A DNA stretch of 64,000 nt from Maylandia zebra (lineage: Eukaryota; Chordata; Actinopteri; Cichliformes; Cichlidae). Below, piece after piece: positions 21,065 to 32,600 of this stretch; positions within the stretch are counted from its first letter, which is position 1; every line of letters begins with the position of its first letter. The stretch is taken from contig NC_135170.1 in NCBI RefSeq assembly GCF_041146795.1, positions 19,462,033-19,526,032 of the forward strand, read 5' to 3'. A model generated the notes under the pieces. It did no database searches. It was not told the DNA's origin and was given only the letters and a program-made list of their open reading frames with translations. The translations under genes were made by a program, and so were the position numbers.

Positions 21065-24000
21065 TACATCACCAAAACCAACCAGCTGATCTACACCATG
21101 GCAGCAGTGATATCACTAGGATATTTTGGATAAAACCTGGGGCCCGTTCTTCGTACGTCGCTTACTACATCCAAGATCAAATGACACATCCAAGACCAAA
21201 TCATCGCGCTAACCGTGAGCTCACTAATCCGGTTCTCCGAACACACCTGCTGTTGACGATTAGTACAGCTGGATGAAGTAATGTGAGATCACTGGGTGTC
21301 GTAAAAGGGGCTACGCATCGATAGTAGAAACATTGATTGGCAACCCTCTGATTGGTCGGTGAAAATGTCGAAGGAGCGCGCTCGGTATTTTTCGGCAGCA
21401 GAGCAAGAACTCTTGAGTGAGGGATTTCAGGAGTTTCAGAGTTTAATCAGTTGTAGCCACAGCTGCCCTGGGGCAGACTGACAGAAGCCAGGCTGCCATA
21501 TCGCGCCATCGGCCCCTCTGGCCAACACCAGTAGGCGGTAGGGTAGATTTATTATATTACACTATATTATCCAATATTATATTACATTATATTATATTAT
21601 GTTATATTATATCCCCTTTCACATTAGAGCCACAACAGGACCCACTAGAACATGGGAACAAGTAAAAGTGAAATATAAGAATATTCTACAGAATGGTAAT
21701 ATTTATCTCTTATATTGCTTTTAGTCTCTTGAAAAGAGACCCTGAAATAATCTGTTTGTTTGTTCATAACAGCAACCAAGAAAAGGGCAGGGTATTTTTA
21801 GTGTTGTAAATAAAGTGTATTTATCTTTTGACTATTTTAACCGGGTAATACGTTTTCTGTTTCTGTGATCACCCCCTGCTGCTCTTCCAATTATTGAAGG
21901 GGTTCCCTTCTACACTTGTGACATAAGCACTAGAAATCTCAAACCAAGGAGAACAGGAGAGCTAGAAGTACAAAAAATGCAACCCAAAACACAACTGCCA
22001 TAAAATGTGATAATATCAAAATAAAAGTACAAAAACTCAAAACACTGGGGCACCGACCGAGGACCATGACACATTGCCGTATACATGGATCTTGGAATGC
22101 CTACAATTGTCCAAGATTAAAAGGACCCTCAGAGCCTTCATCAGAAATTCAATGGGGATGTGGGGAACAACACTAGAGGCCAACTTCAAGCCAACTGCAC
22201 AAGTTTCCACAAGGAGATGCTCTGTCCCCATTCGTCATAGTCCTGAATCCTCTCAGTTAAATAGCTGACAAGACTTGCTACACATACCGAATGGAGCAAT
22301 TATTAGCCACCTCCTCTACGTGGATGACATCAAGCTGTATGCCAAGAGTGAACGAGACATAGATATACTGATCCATACCACTAGGATCTACAGCAATGAC
22401 ATCGGAATGTCATTCGGACTGGAGAAGTCTAGTCAGATGGTAACAAAGAGAAGAAAAATAGTCCGAAAAATAGTCAGAGCAGCATTACAGACCTTAAGGA
22501 TAGCTACAAGTGCCCGGGAATTCCAACGATAAATAGGAATCATGAAAGCTGCAACCACCAAATACCTAGTGAGAGTAAGGCAAGTCCTGAGGAGTCAGCT
22601 GAATGGAAAGAATACGATCTGGGCAATAGCTACCAACAAGATCTGGTACCTACGCTGTCCCAGTGATTAGATATCCAATTGGGATAATAAGCTGGCCAAA
22701 TAAAAAGATAAAAACTATTGACAACAAGACTTGGAAGCTCCTTACTATGCATGGAGGATTTCACCCAAAATCCAGCACTATGTGCTAAGCAGAAGGAAGG
22801 AGGCCAAGAACTAGTGAGAGCAACAAAGTCAGATGTTTTCTCCAAGTTCAAAAGACCCAAGTAGACATGAGCAAACTGAAAGAAACTCCGTCCCGGGTCT
22901 GGTCCGTGGATCGGGTTTCCCCGAGGCGTGGGCGTCTATAAGCAGAGTTTTGTCTTTACCCTATAAGATTCAAAATTATTCTTAAGTAACACTCAGCAAT
23001 ATATTCTCAAGTAGCACTCAGATATGCCGTGAGCGGGTTAGTTACGACGTCGGGAGCAGTTAGGAGAACAAAATGATACAGAGACTGTTCAGGTTGCTTT
23101 CCCAAAATCAACTCAAAGTTTTATTCTTTTGTGCAGCAGTATTTATAGGCAGAAAGTTCGTGTGTCAACAAGTTTCAAGTTAAAACCATATAAGGAAGGT
23201 CCCCCAGCTCTGAAAGGGGCCTTCTACAATCGTATCTCAACATACCTTTGACAGGTCCGTTAAACACTAGACAGTTAGAATCCTTTGTTCTACAAGATGC
23301 ACCCTCAAGGCCTATAAATCTTATACAGAGGTCTCCTACATCCGTGAGTTCTGACACAACCCAGATGGTCTTCACATAAACATCTTCTGCAAGGGAGTGA
23401 TAAGTAAAAGAGTGATTTGTTGGTGTTTTCCCTCCAACCTTAGTATCTACTTTCACACCATAAAATCTTGAGTTGACAAAGCAAGAGAAAATGACGGTTA
23501 ACATAAAGAGCCTTGTTGAGTCACAGAATCTTCTGTCTAATATCATCAAAAAAAGTACCCAGTACATGCTCCCATAATACTAAAATATCTAACACAAACT
23601 GCCATGGAAGTTTCAATGGAACTGAAACTGGAACCTATGGATCGGACCTTATCTCTATAGGGATTCTGTTTTTAAGTTACAAAGTAGCGACAGACCATGA
23701 GTCCCTACATTCAGAAGGCAAATATCTCTAATGAATATCTAAATGTAACTGTAACTAGTAACTGGTATCCATTGCCTTGTCTCATGTGGTGGTACATGAA
23801 ATATCTTGTATGTGTGTGTGAATAAAGTGAGAAATATGTCTCATTTTCTTCTGTAATTTACTTTAGAGATTTATTAGTCTTTAATTCAACTTTATTAAGG
23901 GGCGATCGTGGCTCAAGAGTTGGGAGTTCGCCTTGTAATCGGAAGGTTGCCGGTTCGAGCCCCAGCTTGGACAGTCTCGGTCGTTGTGTCCTTGGGCAAG

Positions 24001-25436
24001 ACACTTCACCTGTTGCCTACTGGTGGTGGTCAGAGGGCCTGGTGGCGCCAGTGTCCGGCAGCCTCGCCTCTGTCAGTGCACCCCAGGGTGGCTGTGGCTA
24101 CAATGTAGCTTACCATCACCAGTGTGTGAATGGGTGGATGACTGGATATGTAAAGCGCTTTGGGGTCCTTAGGGACTAGAAAAGCGCTATATAAATACAG
24201 GCCATTTATTGTGATTTTTTTTTCAGGACCTCTTTGACTCACCTTCAATTAGTGCTCTGAGTTTCCTTCTGTGTGTCTGCACCTCATCAAACCTCTTAGA
24301 TGCTCTGTCACTTATTGCTTTCATTTCCTCCCTCATAGCGTTTCCATGAGCACGATCAATGGGATAGTGACGGCCTCCATTTGCAGCAACCATTACGTCG
24401 ATTTTCTCAAAAAGCTTTTCAACTTGACTGCTGTCCTCCCTGTTACTCATACAGAGGGCATGTTTTCTGTTTCCACATTGCTCAAGAATCCACTGCATTT
24501 CTGACCACTCACTGATTTTGAAGTTGATATTTTTTTTTTCCCATGGATCTTCAGCAGTGAACAGTACGATGGTGTGATTCAACACATCCTTGTCGAAAAG
24601 TTTCAGGTGCTCGTTTAAAGATGATATGAAGATCTGGGGCAAAAAAAAGCTATGATGAAAGACCAGAAGAAATGCGTGAGGTCCTGGGGGACACAGATGG
24701 ATGCTGTTCTGGATTTCTATCTGATCCAGCTTTGGGGTGTTTTCTAGTGGATAGTGCCACCACCAGCCTGGAGTATCCACCACAGTGACCCGTCTGCCAT
24801 GAACCTCCTGCTGCCCCGCGACACTCTGGGCAGTTCTTCTGCTGGTGTCAAAAACATTTTGACCCAGTATGATGTTACCGCTCAGACTCTTATTACTGGG
24901 CTCTCCTGTTAATTCTCTGCCACCTATCAGCACGATCCTCAACTCTGGAGAGTCGTGACTGGGCCCTGCAACACAGATGCAGCACTGTTTACAAACTGTA
25001 AAACTATAAAAGTGTCTTCATACAGAATTTATGGACACGTTTGTGTAACTGCAAGTACTAGTAAATAAAACTGTGAAAACAATGTGAGTAGATAGCAGTG
25101 GTATGTTTGCTTAGCTTGTTGTCCATCAGTTTAAAAGCCAAGATGACAGAGGTGTGAAATAAAATGATGTTTTATACACACAGAATAATCTGTAAATGAT
25201 ATCTCTGTTAAGCACTGAGTACTCTACTGAACACTGTGCACAATCAGACATGCGACACTGAAAGTCACTTCCCTGTATGCAAAGACACGGCCAGTAACAA
25301 CTGAGTCTGATTAAAAATGTGCTTCCTTGTTATGTTAACAAATAAATCAAAACAGTCTTATATTCCATTTCTATATACAGGTTTCATGAACAGAATAATA
25401 TTTACCAGAGCTGGGAACAGCACGCTCATCAGCCAT
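20611..25436 (-). CDS. GIMAP8-like GTPase, 5' portion: start, AIG1 domain 1 and first half of domain 2
   Basis: Minus-strand coding exons: 25406-25436 (start codon at 25436, MADERAVPSS), 24243-24965 (whole AIG1 domain 1) and 20611-20957 (first half of domain 2). Domain 1 has LRIVLIGGRELTGEPSNKS in the P-loop position, VVDTPGWWWH (G3), PGPHAFLLVF, HTIVLFTAEDPW and EQCGNRKHAL. Domain 2 has LRLVMVGAQWSAKSSAGNTI, VVDSPGWFYN and CTPGPHAVLLVVGL, then stops at the element boundary. Phases join across every intron. Taken with the 3' portion, and counting the 6-bp target duplication once, the host gene is 2,436 nt, or 811 aa. Human GIMAP8 (665 aa) is the family member with three AIG1 domains. As sequenced, this allele cannot make the full protein unless 12.5 kb is removed. 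The P-loops of domains 1 and 2 depart from GxxxxGKS and may bind nucleotide weakly. Confidence 0.83.
21016..21062. repeat. (AT)n microsatellite with short (CA) end
   Basis: About 20 AT dinucleotides followed by ACACAC, in the GIMAP intron between domain 1 and domain 2 exons. The short frame through it is simple repeat, not a gene. Confidence 0.9.
21130..21600 (+). mobile_element. Possible Harbinger-type DNA transposon fragment
   Basis: GGGCCCGTTCTTCGTACGTC near 21141 looks like a DNA-transposon end. About 230 bp later ATGTCGAAGGAGCGCGCTCG opens a short frame, MSKERARYFSAAEQELLSEGF, resembling the Myb/SANT-like protein start of Harbinger-superfamily elements. The frame decays quickly, and about 21540-21610 is ATATT-rich. 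The family call is tentative. Confidence 0.35.
22040..22865 (+). mobile_element. Decayed non-LTR retrotransposon (R2/R4/Dong-like) reverse transcriptase fragment
   Basis: Interrupted plus-strand frames give QGDALSPF-like and LLYVDDIKLYAKSERDID (YVDD box), IYSNDIGMSFGLEKS and KYLVRVRQVL, followed by a degraded GGFHPKSS-like block near 22755. These are landmarks of the restriction-endonuclease-type LINEs found in fish. Several stops and frame changes mark an old, dead copy in the GIMAP intron. The clade is uncertain. Confidence 0.6.
22880..23600 (-). mobile_element. Possible retroviral LTR-like fossil
   Basis: On the minus strand a TATAAATA box (about 23150) is followed by AATAAAAC (about 23125). 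Next comes a GC-richer stretch with a run resembling the R/U5 region of a retroviral LTR, then a primer-site-like segment near 22890-22920. A 130-codon frame at 23175-23567 begins with a hydrophobic leader-like segment and has no recognised domain. Ends and target duplication were not found. It is a broken fossil of uncertain family. Confidence 0.3.
23899..24212 (+). mobile_element. tRNA-derived SINE, copy 1
   Basis: GATCGTGGCTCAAGAGTTGG (A box) and GGTTCGAGCCC (B box) form a tRNA-like head, followed by the teleost core GTGTCCTTGGGCAAGACACT and a 3' end AAAGCGCTATATAAATAC. It belongs to the same family as 32470-32788. Confidence 0.75.
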
Positions 25437-25586
25437 TGTTTAACTAAAGTGAAACAAAGAACAGGAAAGGCAGAACTCAAAGAACCAGTTTTGATCATCA
25501 GCTGTTTTCTTAAAGGAGAAATACCAAATATTTACTTTAGAAATGTGGTGATATTCTTTTTAAAATCACTTCAGGCAAACAGTGCT

Positions 25587-26360
25587 GCGAAGAAGTATTT
25601 GTCCCTTCCTGATTTCTTGGTTTTTGTTTTTGTTTTTTTCCATATTTGTTAAATGTTTCAGATGGTAAAATAAATGTTGATATTAGACTAAAGTAACCTG
25701 ATTAAATACAACAGTGATTATTTAATTTATTAAGGTAAGAAAGTTGTCCAATCCTACCTGGTCCTGTGCGACAAAGTGAGAGCTTAGTTCAGTTTCACTA
25801 ACCACACCCAGGCCTTATTACTGCCAGACTTGCTGAATCATGAAATCACCAAAAGGAAGAGAAACTGTCTGATAAAGTGAAGTAGGCTAAAAGCTCTCAA
25901 ACAGCACCACATAATAACACAGTCTAAGGAAACAGCTGAGAAATAAAGCCATTGACATCTCTCAGTCTGGAAAGACAAATGGAGAAGATTTGGAGCATAA
26001 AAGATGTCATAAGAGAACCAGAACAACATTTAAAGAACCGCAGGCCTCACTCACCTCAGTCAATATCAAAGTTCATGATTCAACAATAAGAAAAAGACTG
26101 TGAAAAATGGCGTCCATGGGAGAGCAAAACGAACACAAAGGTTCGTATCATTCCCCAAGAAATATATTAAATAAAATAATATTAAATTGAAATTATATAT
26201 ATTATATATAAACTAATAGTCTATGAACTGATGAGGAAAAAAGGTTCATTTTTTGGAAGTCAAACGTGGTGGTGGTAGTATGATGGCCTGGCGCTTCTTT
26301 GCTGCACATGGTCTGCTTGCAGTTTTTAGCAGAGACTTTTACATATCCTTTATTTATCCG
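25587..26360 (+). mobile_element. Tc1-like DNA transposon relic
   Basis: GAAGAAGTATTTGTCCCTTC near 25590 resembles the ends of a common fish Tc1 group. Downstream come the lead-in before the transposase start (25800-25900), a decayed helix-turn-helix region (about 25950) and GGTGGTGGTAGTATGATGGC (about 26268), the GGGSMM core landmark. It is strongly degraded, with no usable frame. Confidence 0.6.
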
Positions 26361-26497
26361 GGTAAAAAGTGTCATTGACATAAAAAATGTCTTTTTTTAA
26401 AGAAAGATCTGGCCAGGAGGGAAGCAGAAATTGTAAAAATAAATAAATAACAATAAACAGTTTTATAAACATACTTTAAGTGACTAAGAAGGAAAAG

Positions 26498-26578
26498 ATA
26501 TAATATAATATAATATATAATATAATATAATATAATATAATATAATATAATATAATATAATATAATATAATATAATAT
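26498..26578. repeat. (ATAAT)n microsatellite
   Basis: About 16 tandem five-base units of ATAAT/TATAA type. Intergenic. Confidence 0.9.
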
Positions 26579-26635
26579 GCAGAATCATAAACATATCTTT
26601 ATTTCATATATAGGCCCTTCAAAAATCCTTTTTTT

Positions 26636-27330
26636 AAAAAAAATTGTATTTATACAGCACCAAATCACAAGAGCAGTCGCCTCAAAGCGCTTTTTATTTT
26701 AAGGCAGACCTTACAATAATACATACAGAGAAACCCCAAAAATCATATGACCCCTACTGGCAAGAACTGGCGACAGTGGTGGAAAAAAAACCTCCCTTTT
26801 AACAGGAAGAAACCTCCGTCAGATCCAGGCTCAGGGAGGGGCGTCTGTCTGCTGCGACCATTTGGGGTGAGAGAAGGAAGACAGGACAAAAAACATGCTG
26901 TAGAAGAGATCCAGATATATATTTATACTTCCCCAGTCTATGTACACTAACAGGCCAGTTGCCATTTCTTTAATGTGAAGGATGTGGACGTCCTGGAGAG
27001 GGAGGAACAGAGGGACGGAGAGTAACACAGGTTATTTACATGAAAGGGAAAAGATACCTAGGCCCCTTAAGTGTACCTCTATCTCCAACTTACAATGCTG
27101 TGATTGCGTCCACTCCCCAACTCTCTGAATGGTACTCATGGTCAATCAATGGTACAATCATGAAACTGCCCATTGTTAGACATTGTTAGTTTCACCTATT
27201 ATGCAAATGTACTGTTTAAAAGGTTGGGGAAACCTGCAGTCAGCTGAGAGTGAAGAAGTCACTTGGATGAGTATTGAAATGGTTCTTCCACTGAAAAAGT
27301 CCAGGAAAACAGGATCAACTTCTAGGTTTG
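26636..27330. mobile_element. Teleost interspersed repeat, family not identified
   Basis: I recognise blocks common across teleost genomes: AAATCACAAGAGCAGTCGCC with AAAGCGCTTTT (26663-26697), ACCTCCCTTTTAACAGGAAG with CAGGCTCAGGGAGGGGCG (26790-26842), and AACCTGCAGTCAGCTGAGAG with GAAGAAGTCACTTGGATGAG (27230-27272). They probably belong to one or two retroelement-derived repeats. No coding frame survives. Confidence 0.5.
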
Positions 27331-28080
27331 TAATTTTTGTTTATTCTCTTTAGTGACAGGGTTTTAAATCTGTGCTAATATTAGTGTTTTCTTGGAAAAA
27401 CTTACTGACAGTGGAACAGTAGGCTGTGAAAGTCTGGGTGAATATAGTTATATAAATAAAGGTAGGAAACTGAAGTTAATTTGCCTTCTTTTGGTTGTAT
27501 GGGTAACAGGTTAGAGTGACGCTCAGTCGGGTCTCAAAAGACTGGATAAGCACAAAATATACCAAAGTAAACTGGTTCCTGACTCAATCATTCTTTTCAG
27601 GTCATAGAATTGTTTTGCTCTTCCTTATCCAGGTTAAATGAGCTTCAGTAACAGGGTTGCTGATATGTTTTTGGGGAAAAAACATTTATTATTCTTCATC
27701 TTTAACATATTGATGTGATGAAAAAAATGGTGTAACAATATAAAAGACACAATTATAAAATGAATTGTAATTGTTTGACATGAAATATGATTATCAAGAA
27801 GTTGGGATAAAATGTAAAAAAAATAAATAAAAACAGCTCCTTGATCTATTTTGTATTTTAAATATTTTGGAACCATTTTTTAACAACTAGCTTTAGCTTT
27901 TTCTCCCAATAAGTGTAATTTACACAAAAAATTATATTTTAATAGCTTTTACGTGGATGGATGGGATATAATTTTGTGAAACGTGAAATGCTCACACTAG
28001 AGGGAGCTGTCGTTATTTTACCTCTCCGTTGAAGGCGACGCCACACGCCATCTTTGTTATGGGCGGACTAGGACAGCTGA
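27331..28080. other. Intergenic AT-rich sequence between GIMAP and atad5
   Basis: I see no frame, repeat or RNA gene that I can support. It becomes GC- and CpG-richer from about 28020 on entering the atad5 promoter. Confidence 0.5.
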
Positions 28081-28094
28081 TGACGGAGGCGTTT

Positions 28095-28160
28095 TCTTCC
28101 CTGTGATTGGTGGACTGACGCTATGCCAAAGGTCGTGTATATTTCGCGCTCTTGATTCAC
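28095..28160 (+). promoter_or_regulatory. Putative atad5 promoter: CCAAT and E2F-like sites
   Basis: GATTGGTGG (28104-28112, a reverse CCAAT box) is followed by TTTCGCGC (28142-28149), which fits the E2F consensus. A CpG-rich first exon follows and probably ends at the donor after 28500 (TTCATCG then GTGAGTG). E2F control fits an S-phase gene, but this is inferred from motifs only. The first exon is non-coding; the coding start is after an acceptor at about 29662. Confidence 0.45.
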
Positions 28161-28500
28161 AACCGAACTGGCGCGCTATTGAAACAGCCGCAGTATGTGA
28201 AGAAATACGAACCTTTGGTTCGGTTTCGGAGCAGTTCGGAAAATATCCGTGTAACCTTTTAGCACTTTGCCTTCTTATATACTTGTCTGACACGCTGGTA
28301 AATGTTTGGAGCACTTCTGGGATCTGTGGGAAGCTTTTAGACTAGCATCTAGCGAAGACAGCTAGCTTGTTGTTTTACAGTAACATATTTCTTTTGGCAC
28401 CAAACAGACTCACGCGATGATTTTATGTTTAGTTGTTTGTTCAGTCAGTCGTAGACGTGAATGACAAACCTTTGCAGCAAGTTCCGGTTCGGCTTCATCG

Positions 28501-29661
28501 GTGAGTGTTTCCTTTGTTTACGTAGTTTCTCTCTCTTGTGTCGCACAAAACTGGAAGTTCCTGGGCGCCATGTCAGGAATAATATCATTTTACAGCTTAG
28601 TTGTTATTCGCGAACACCATAAGTAACAGACACGTGAGCCTAGTGTTTATCAGCCTTTTCATACTGACAGTGCTTTAGCAAAACTTCTACTTGGCTGTCG
28701 TGACATTGACAAAAAGCGCTGACAGAACACTACTTTAAAGAAAAGGAAAGGCTTTGTGTTATCACTTGTAAATACACTTAGTGTTAAAGTAATTATTAAT
28801 ATTTCTGAATGTAAATACCACATGCTTTTATCACAATGTCAAAACATAATAAACGCTCGTAATCCGCGCAACAAAATAAAAGGAAAACTGCTAAATCATC
28901 CAGAACATACCTGAATGCAGATGCATCATATAAAGTACAAATAACCTGCACATAGCTTTATTTTAATTGTTGATTTTCATTTCCCCCCCTTTCTTTCCCC
29001 ATTGTTATTTTTCCGGGTCCTTTTTTTTTTCTTGCCACCAGACTCGCTGCCTGGTGATTGTAGTGAATTTTTCACATTCAGCGACTGATTGCAACTTGCG
29101 GTGACTAAAGATTGCCCACTCACGACCAATTTGGATTGCACAGGTTGCCTAGTAGGAGGCAACCTTTTTGCAGTCAGTCTGACTTTGACTGCCTGCCATT
29201 ACTCGTTTAAGGTTTGCAAATAGTTACATCTAATTTATAAACACTGACTTACTGTTGGTTATTGTAAATATTGGATATTTACAAAGTTTAACTTTGAGGT
29301 CATCATTTGCAGTTAACAAAAGGTTCAAAGATCTCAATATATGTTAATGAAATACTCGGCAAAAATAAAATAAAAACATCAAAAAGTATTGTGATAATAT
29401 CATATTATGGAGTGTCTGGTGAGTCCCACCTGTAGCTTGTAGTTATTATTTTCTCTAAAAATAGTAAAGTCACAGAGGAGGAGAGACGGCTCCTTGGCAG
29501 GAATCAGTATGAGGGAAAATTAGAAAATGTCAGGTGACAGGATGGCTGGGTCTCTGGGAAAAGGAAAGTAGTTAAACTTTCACCTGAATCTCTGATGTGC
29601 CTTTGCTGATCTGTTCTTCTGCAGAGTTTTGTGTAACAGTGTTTTATTTCTTTCTGCTTTA
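28501..29661 (+). other. atad5 intron 1 (in the 5' UTR)
   Basis: About 1.16 kb from the GTGAGTG donor to a TTTAG acceptor. It is AT-rich with no supported repeat or gene inside. Confidence 0.5.
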
Positions 29662-29675
29662 GGTCTCGTCGGAAA

Positions 29676-32600
29676 ATGGCTGGTGTTGTGGCTATGCCTT
29701 CTGTCATTGAGGACTTTGACAGCCAGGTGTGCTATGACACTGATTTGAGCAGCGCATCAAATGCACCAACTATTTTTAACTGCCTTGCATTTTTATCTTT
29801 GATTAAATTTGTCTTTCTTTTGCAGCCTTGCAAGAAATCTCGCAAAGATGGTGGCAGTCCTGTTGTCAAAACAATCACCAACTATTTCTCTCCTGTGCCT
29901 AAGCCTGTGGAGAAACCCTTCTCTCCTCCACGTTCCAACAACATCATGAACTACTTTAGCAAGAGGGCTCCATCCTGTAAAGTGAAAACCAGCTCACCAG
30001 AGCAAACTAAAGAAGCAGGGAGGCCTCATTTTGCAGAAAAACACAACAATTCGGAGACGGTGAAACAGCTGTCTCAGAAACGGGGTCGAAAAACCAGCAA
30101 AGCTGCAAGGAAACTTGTGGGGGCTGAAGGTGTCAGTTCCACCGAGGAGTCAAGTTGCGTGACTGTACAAGAATCCCATGAAAGCAAAGACCAGGCTGTA
30201 GATGCAGTTAAAAGTTTTGGAGTCCTTGGCAGCGATACAGCAGCTCTACTGGCCCAGGTTAGTGCTGAGAGCTGCATTCCTGCAGAAACATCAGAGAGGA
30301 ATGCCACTAAGATTATCACGGATGAGCAGGCTGAGAAAGATGATGATCAGGAAGATGGTTCTAAATGTGTTGAACTTAAAACAGCACTAAACACTATTGA
30401 GTTGTCTCCGATTGTACCATCAAAGTATGAAGCAAAACAGGTTAAAACCACACCACAAAATACCAGGAAGAGGCAGCAACAAGAGGCAAAGCAGTCAGAG
30501 CCAGAGGAGAAAGAAGCAGAAACTGAGAACTCTCTCCGTGATGTAAGCACGGAGGTCAATGTTGATGAGTCTTCTCAGTTGAACAGCAGCACAGTAAGAA
30601 TCTCCTTTGAGGATTTTGTGCGGAGTCAGAATCAGGATGAGGCTGAAGAGGACAGAGAAGATGAAGAAGTAAAAGATGATGACCGTAAAATAAAAATTGA
30701 GACAAAGGAAACAAACTTGGGTGAGCTGGATATTTCCAAATCTGAAGAAAACATGGTTCCTAAGGAGTCGCCATCATTTCAGGTTTCACCCCGAACTGTC
30801 ACCATCCAGGCTCAAGTGCACGTCTCACCAAAACAAGAACCAAGCAAAGCAGTGGGAAAGTTGGCTTCCATCTTCAACCGGAGAAAAGGCGCGCGTAGTC
30901 CTGCAGAGAGATTCTCACCTTCTCTCGCAGAGGCTGGACAGCAGCTTCCTTCTCTGACTACCAAACGGAAATCCAACGTGGTTCTCCAGGAGGAGGATCT
31001 AGAGCTGGCAGTGCTCGAGAGCGAATCCACTCCTAAGTGCAGTGAAGTCGAGAGGAAGCAGTTCATGGCCGCTTTTAAGCAGCCCACTGCAGACGGCTCC
31101 AAATCCAAGCCTGTCAAGAGCCAAAGCAAGCAGAAGCAACCAGGAGAGCAAAGTTTGGATGCTGCTGATAAAGCTGCTGAAGCTGAAACTGAAAATCTGC
31201 TGACTGTTGAGCAAACATCTCAACCCTCTCAAGGAAAGAAGGCCACTAAGAAGAAACCAGCAAAAAAGGGGGGAAAGAAAGCTAAAGAGGGAGAGGAGAC
31301 TGTGAGTGCGTCTCCTGCTGCTGCTGAGGAAGAAACGCCAAACATGACTGTTGAGGTCGAGGAGAAAAGGCCAGAGTCTCCCATCACCACATCTCCGTCC
31401 GTGCCAGCTCTGAGAAGATCCAGACGGGAGGCCGTAGTGCAGAAAACACCTGAAACCACCCCAACAAGTCCTCTCAGAAAAACCAGGAGACAAACTCAAA
31501 CAGAGTCAAAGGACACTGATGTTACTGCTTTACCTCATCCTGAGGACAGCCCCATAAAGATGTCCACCCCAAAGACCCGCACGTCCAAATATGGCGTCTT
31601 TCAATCGGAGCTGATGTGCCCGCCTGACGATAAAGAGAGTCCAATCAGGTGACGCATGCTTTTTCTTTAATCTGCCTCCTGATCTTACCCATTTTTAACA
31701 TAAAAATGAAAACGTGTAATGTTTTTTTTCTTCTTTTTTTTTTTTTTTTTAGGATGAAATTTACGCGATCCAGTAAAAATCTTTCCACATCAAAGGCTGA
31801 AGGCATAAATGCGTCTTTGCCTACTAAAGTAAGCATGGCATTTTTTATTTTGTGACCTTGGGAAAAAATACTAAACCATCATAATTGTGGTGTGAAGATA
31901 ATTAAACACTTGTTCTAATTCATCCTATTCAGACATCGAGTGAGTCTAAGAAGAGAGAACAGGCCAAGAGGTTGGTGCAAAAAGCCAAAGTGATTCAGCA
32001 GAATAAAAAAACTTTGGAGAAGAGCTCTTTGAGGCGATCATCGCGAACTTCCATCAAGAGGAGCTACTGTGAAAATGAGGTAGAGTCAGTGGCAAGCGAG
32101 GAAGATGAAGTGTGTGTTAAGATGAGGCTATGAGTGAGTGGTGTTGCGTGACTGTGTAAACAAGAACTAAGGCAGACTGGTCTCAGATTACTGAGACTAC
32201 AAAATCGAACGTAACTAATACACACGTGTGTTAATACACACTAAACTACACATTTATTTCTCAGTCATGTTGTGGATGTTTACTCAGTTTGTCCTTAAGG
32301 GTCTTATGACATTATAAGACATTACTCGGAGAACATTTACATGTGAGGTTTCGATGTCGATTGCAAGTTACTTTAAGATCATCTTTATTGTCACTGACAG
32401 GAACAATGGAAGATATTTTGACAGCATAAATGTAAAATTTAAACATTTACATACAGTATAGTGCATAATTGGGCGACCGTGGCTCAGGGGGTTGGGAATC
32501 GCATCTGTAACCGGAAGGTCGCCGGTTCGATCCCTGGGCTCTCTGTCCTGGTCGTTGTGTCCCTGGGCAAGACACTTTACCCTACTTGCCTACTGGTGGT

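Noticed and set aside
23175-23567. An independent host gene of 130 codons with a hydrophobic start
   Set aside because: It has no exon context, lies in the GIMAP intron and overlaps an LTR-like region. Treated as a fossil part.
26747-26950. A 67-codon frame with a Lys-rich start
   Set aside because: It lies wholly in a widespread teleost repeat.
30812-31499. Long minus-strand frames inside atad5 exon 2
   Set aside because: They are shadows of a biased-composition coding exon. The plus-strand frame matches ATAD5 throughout.
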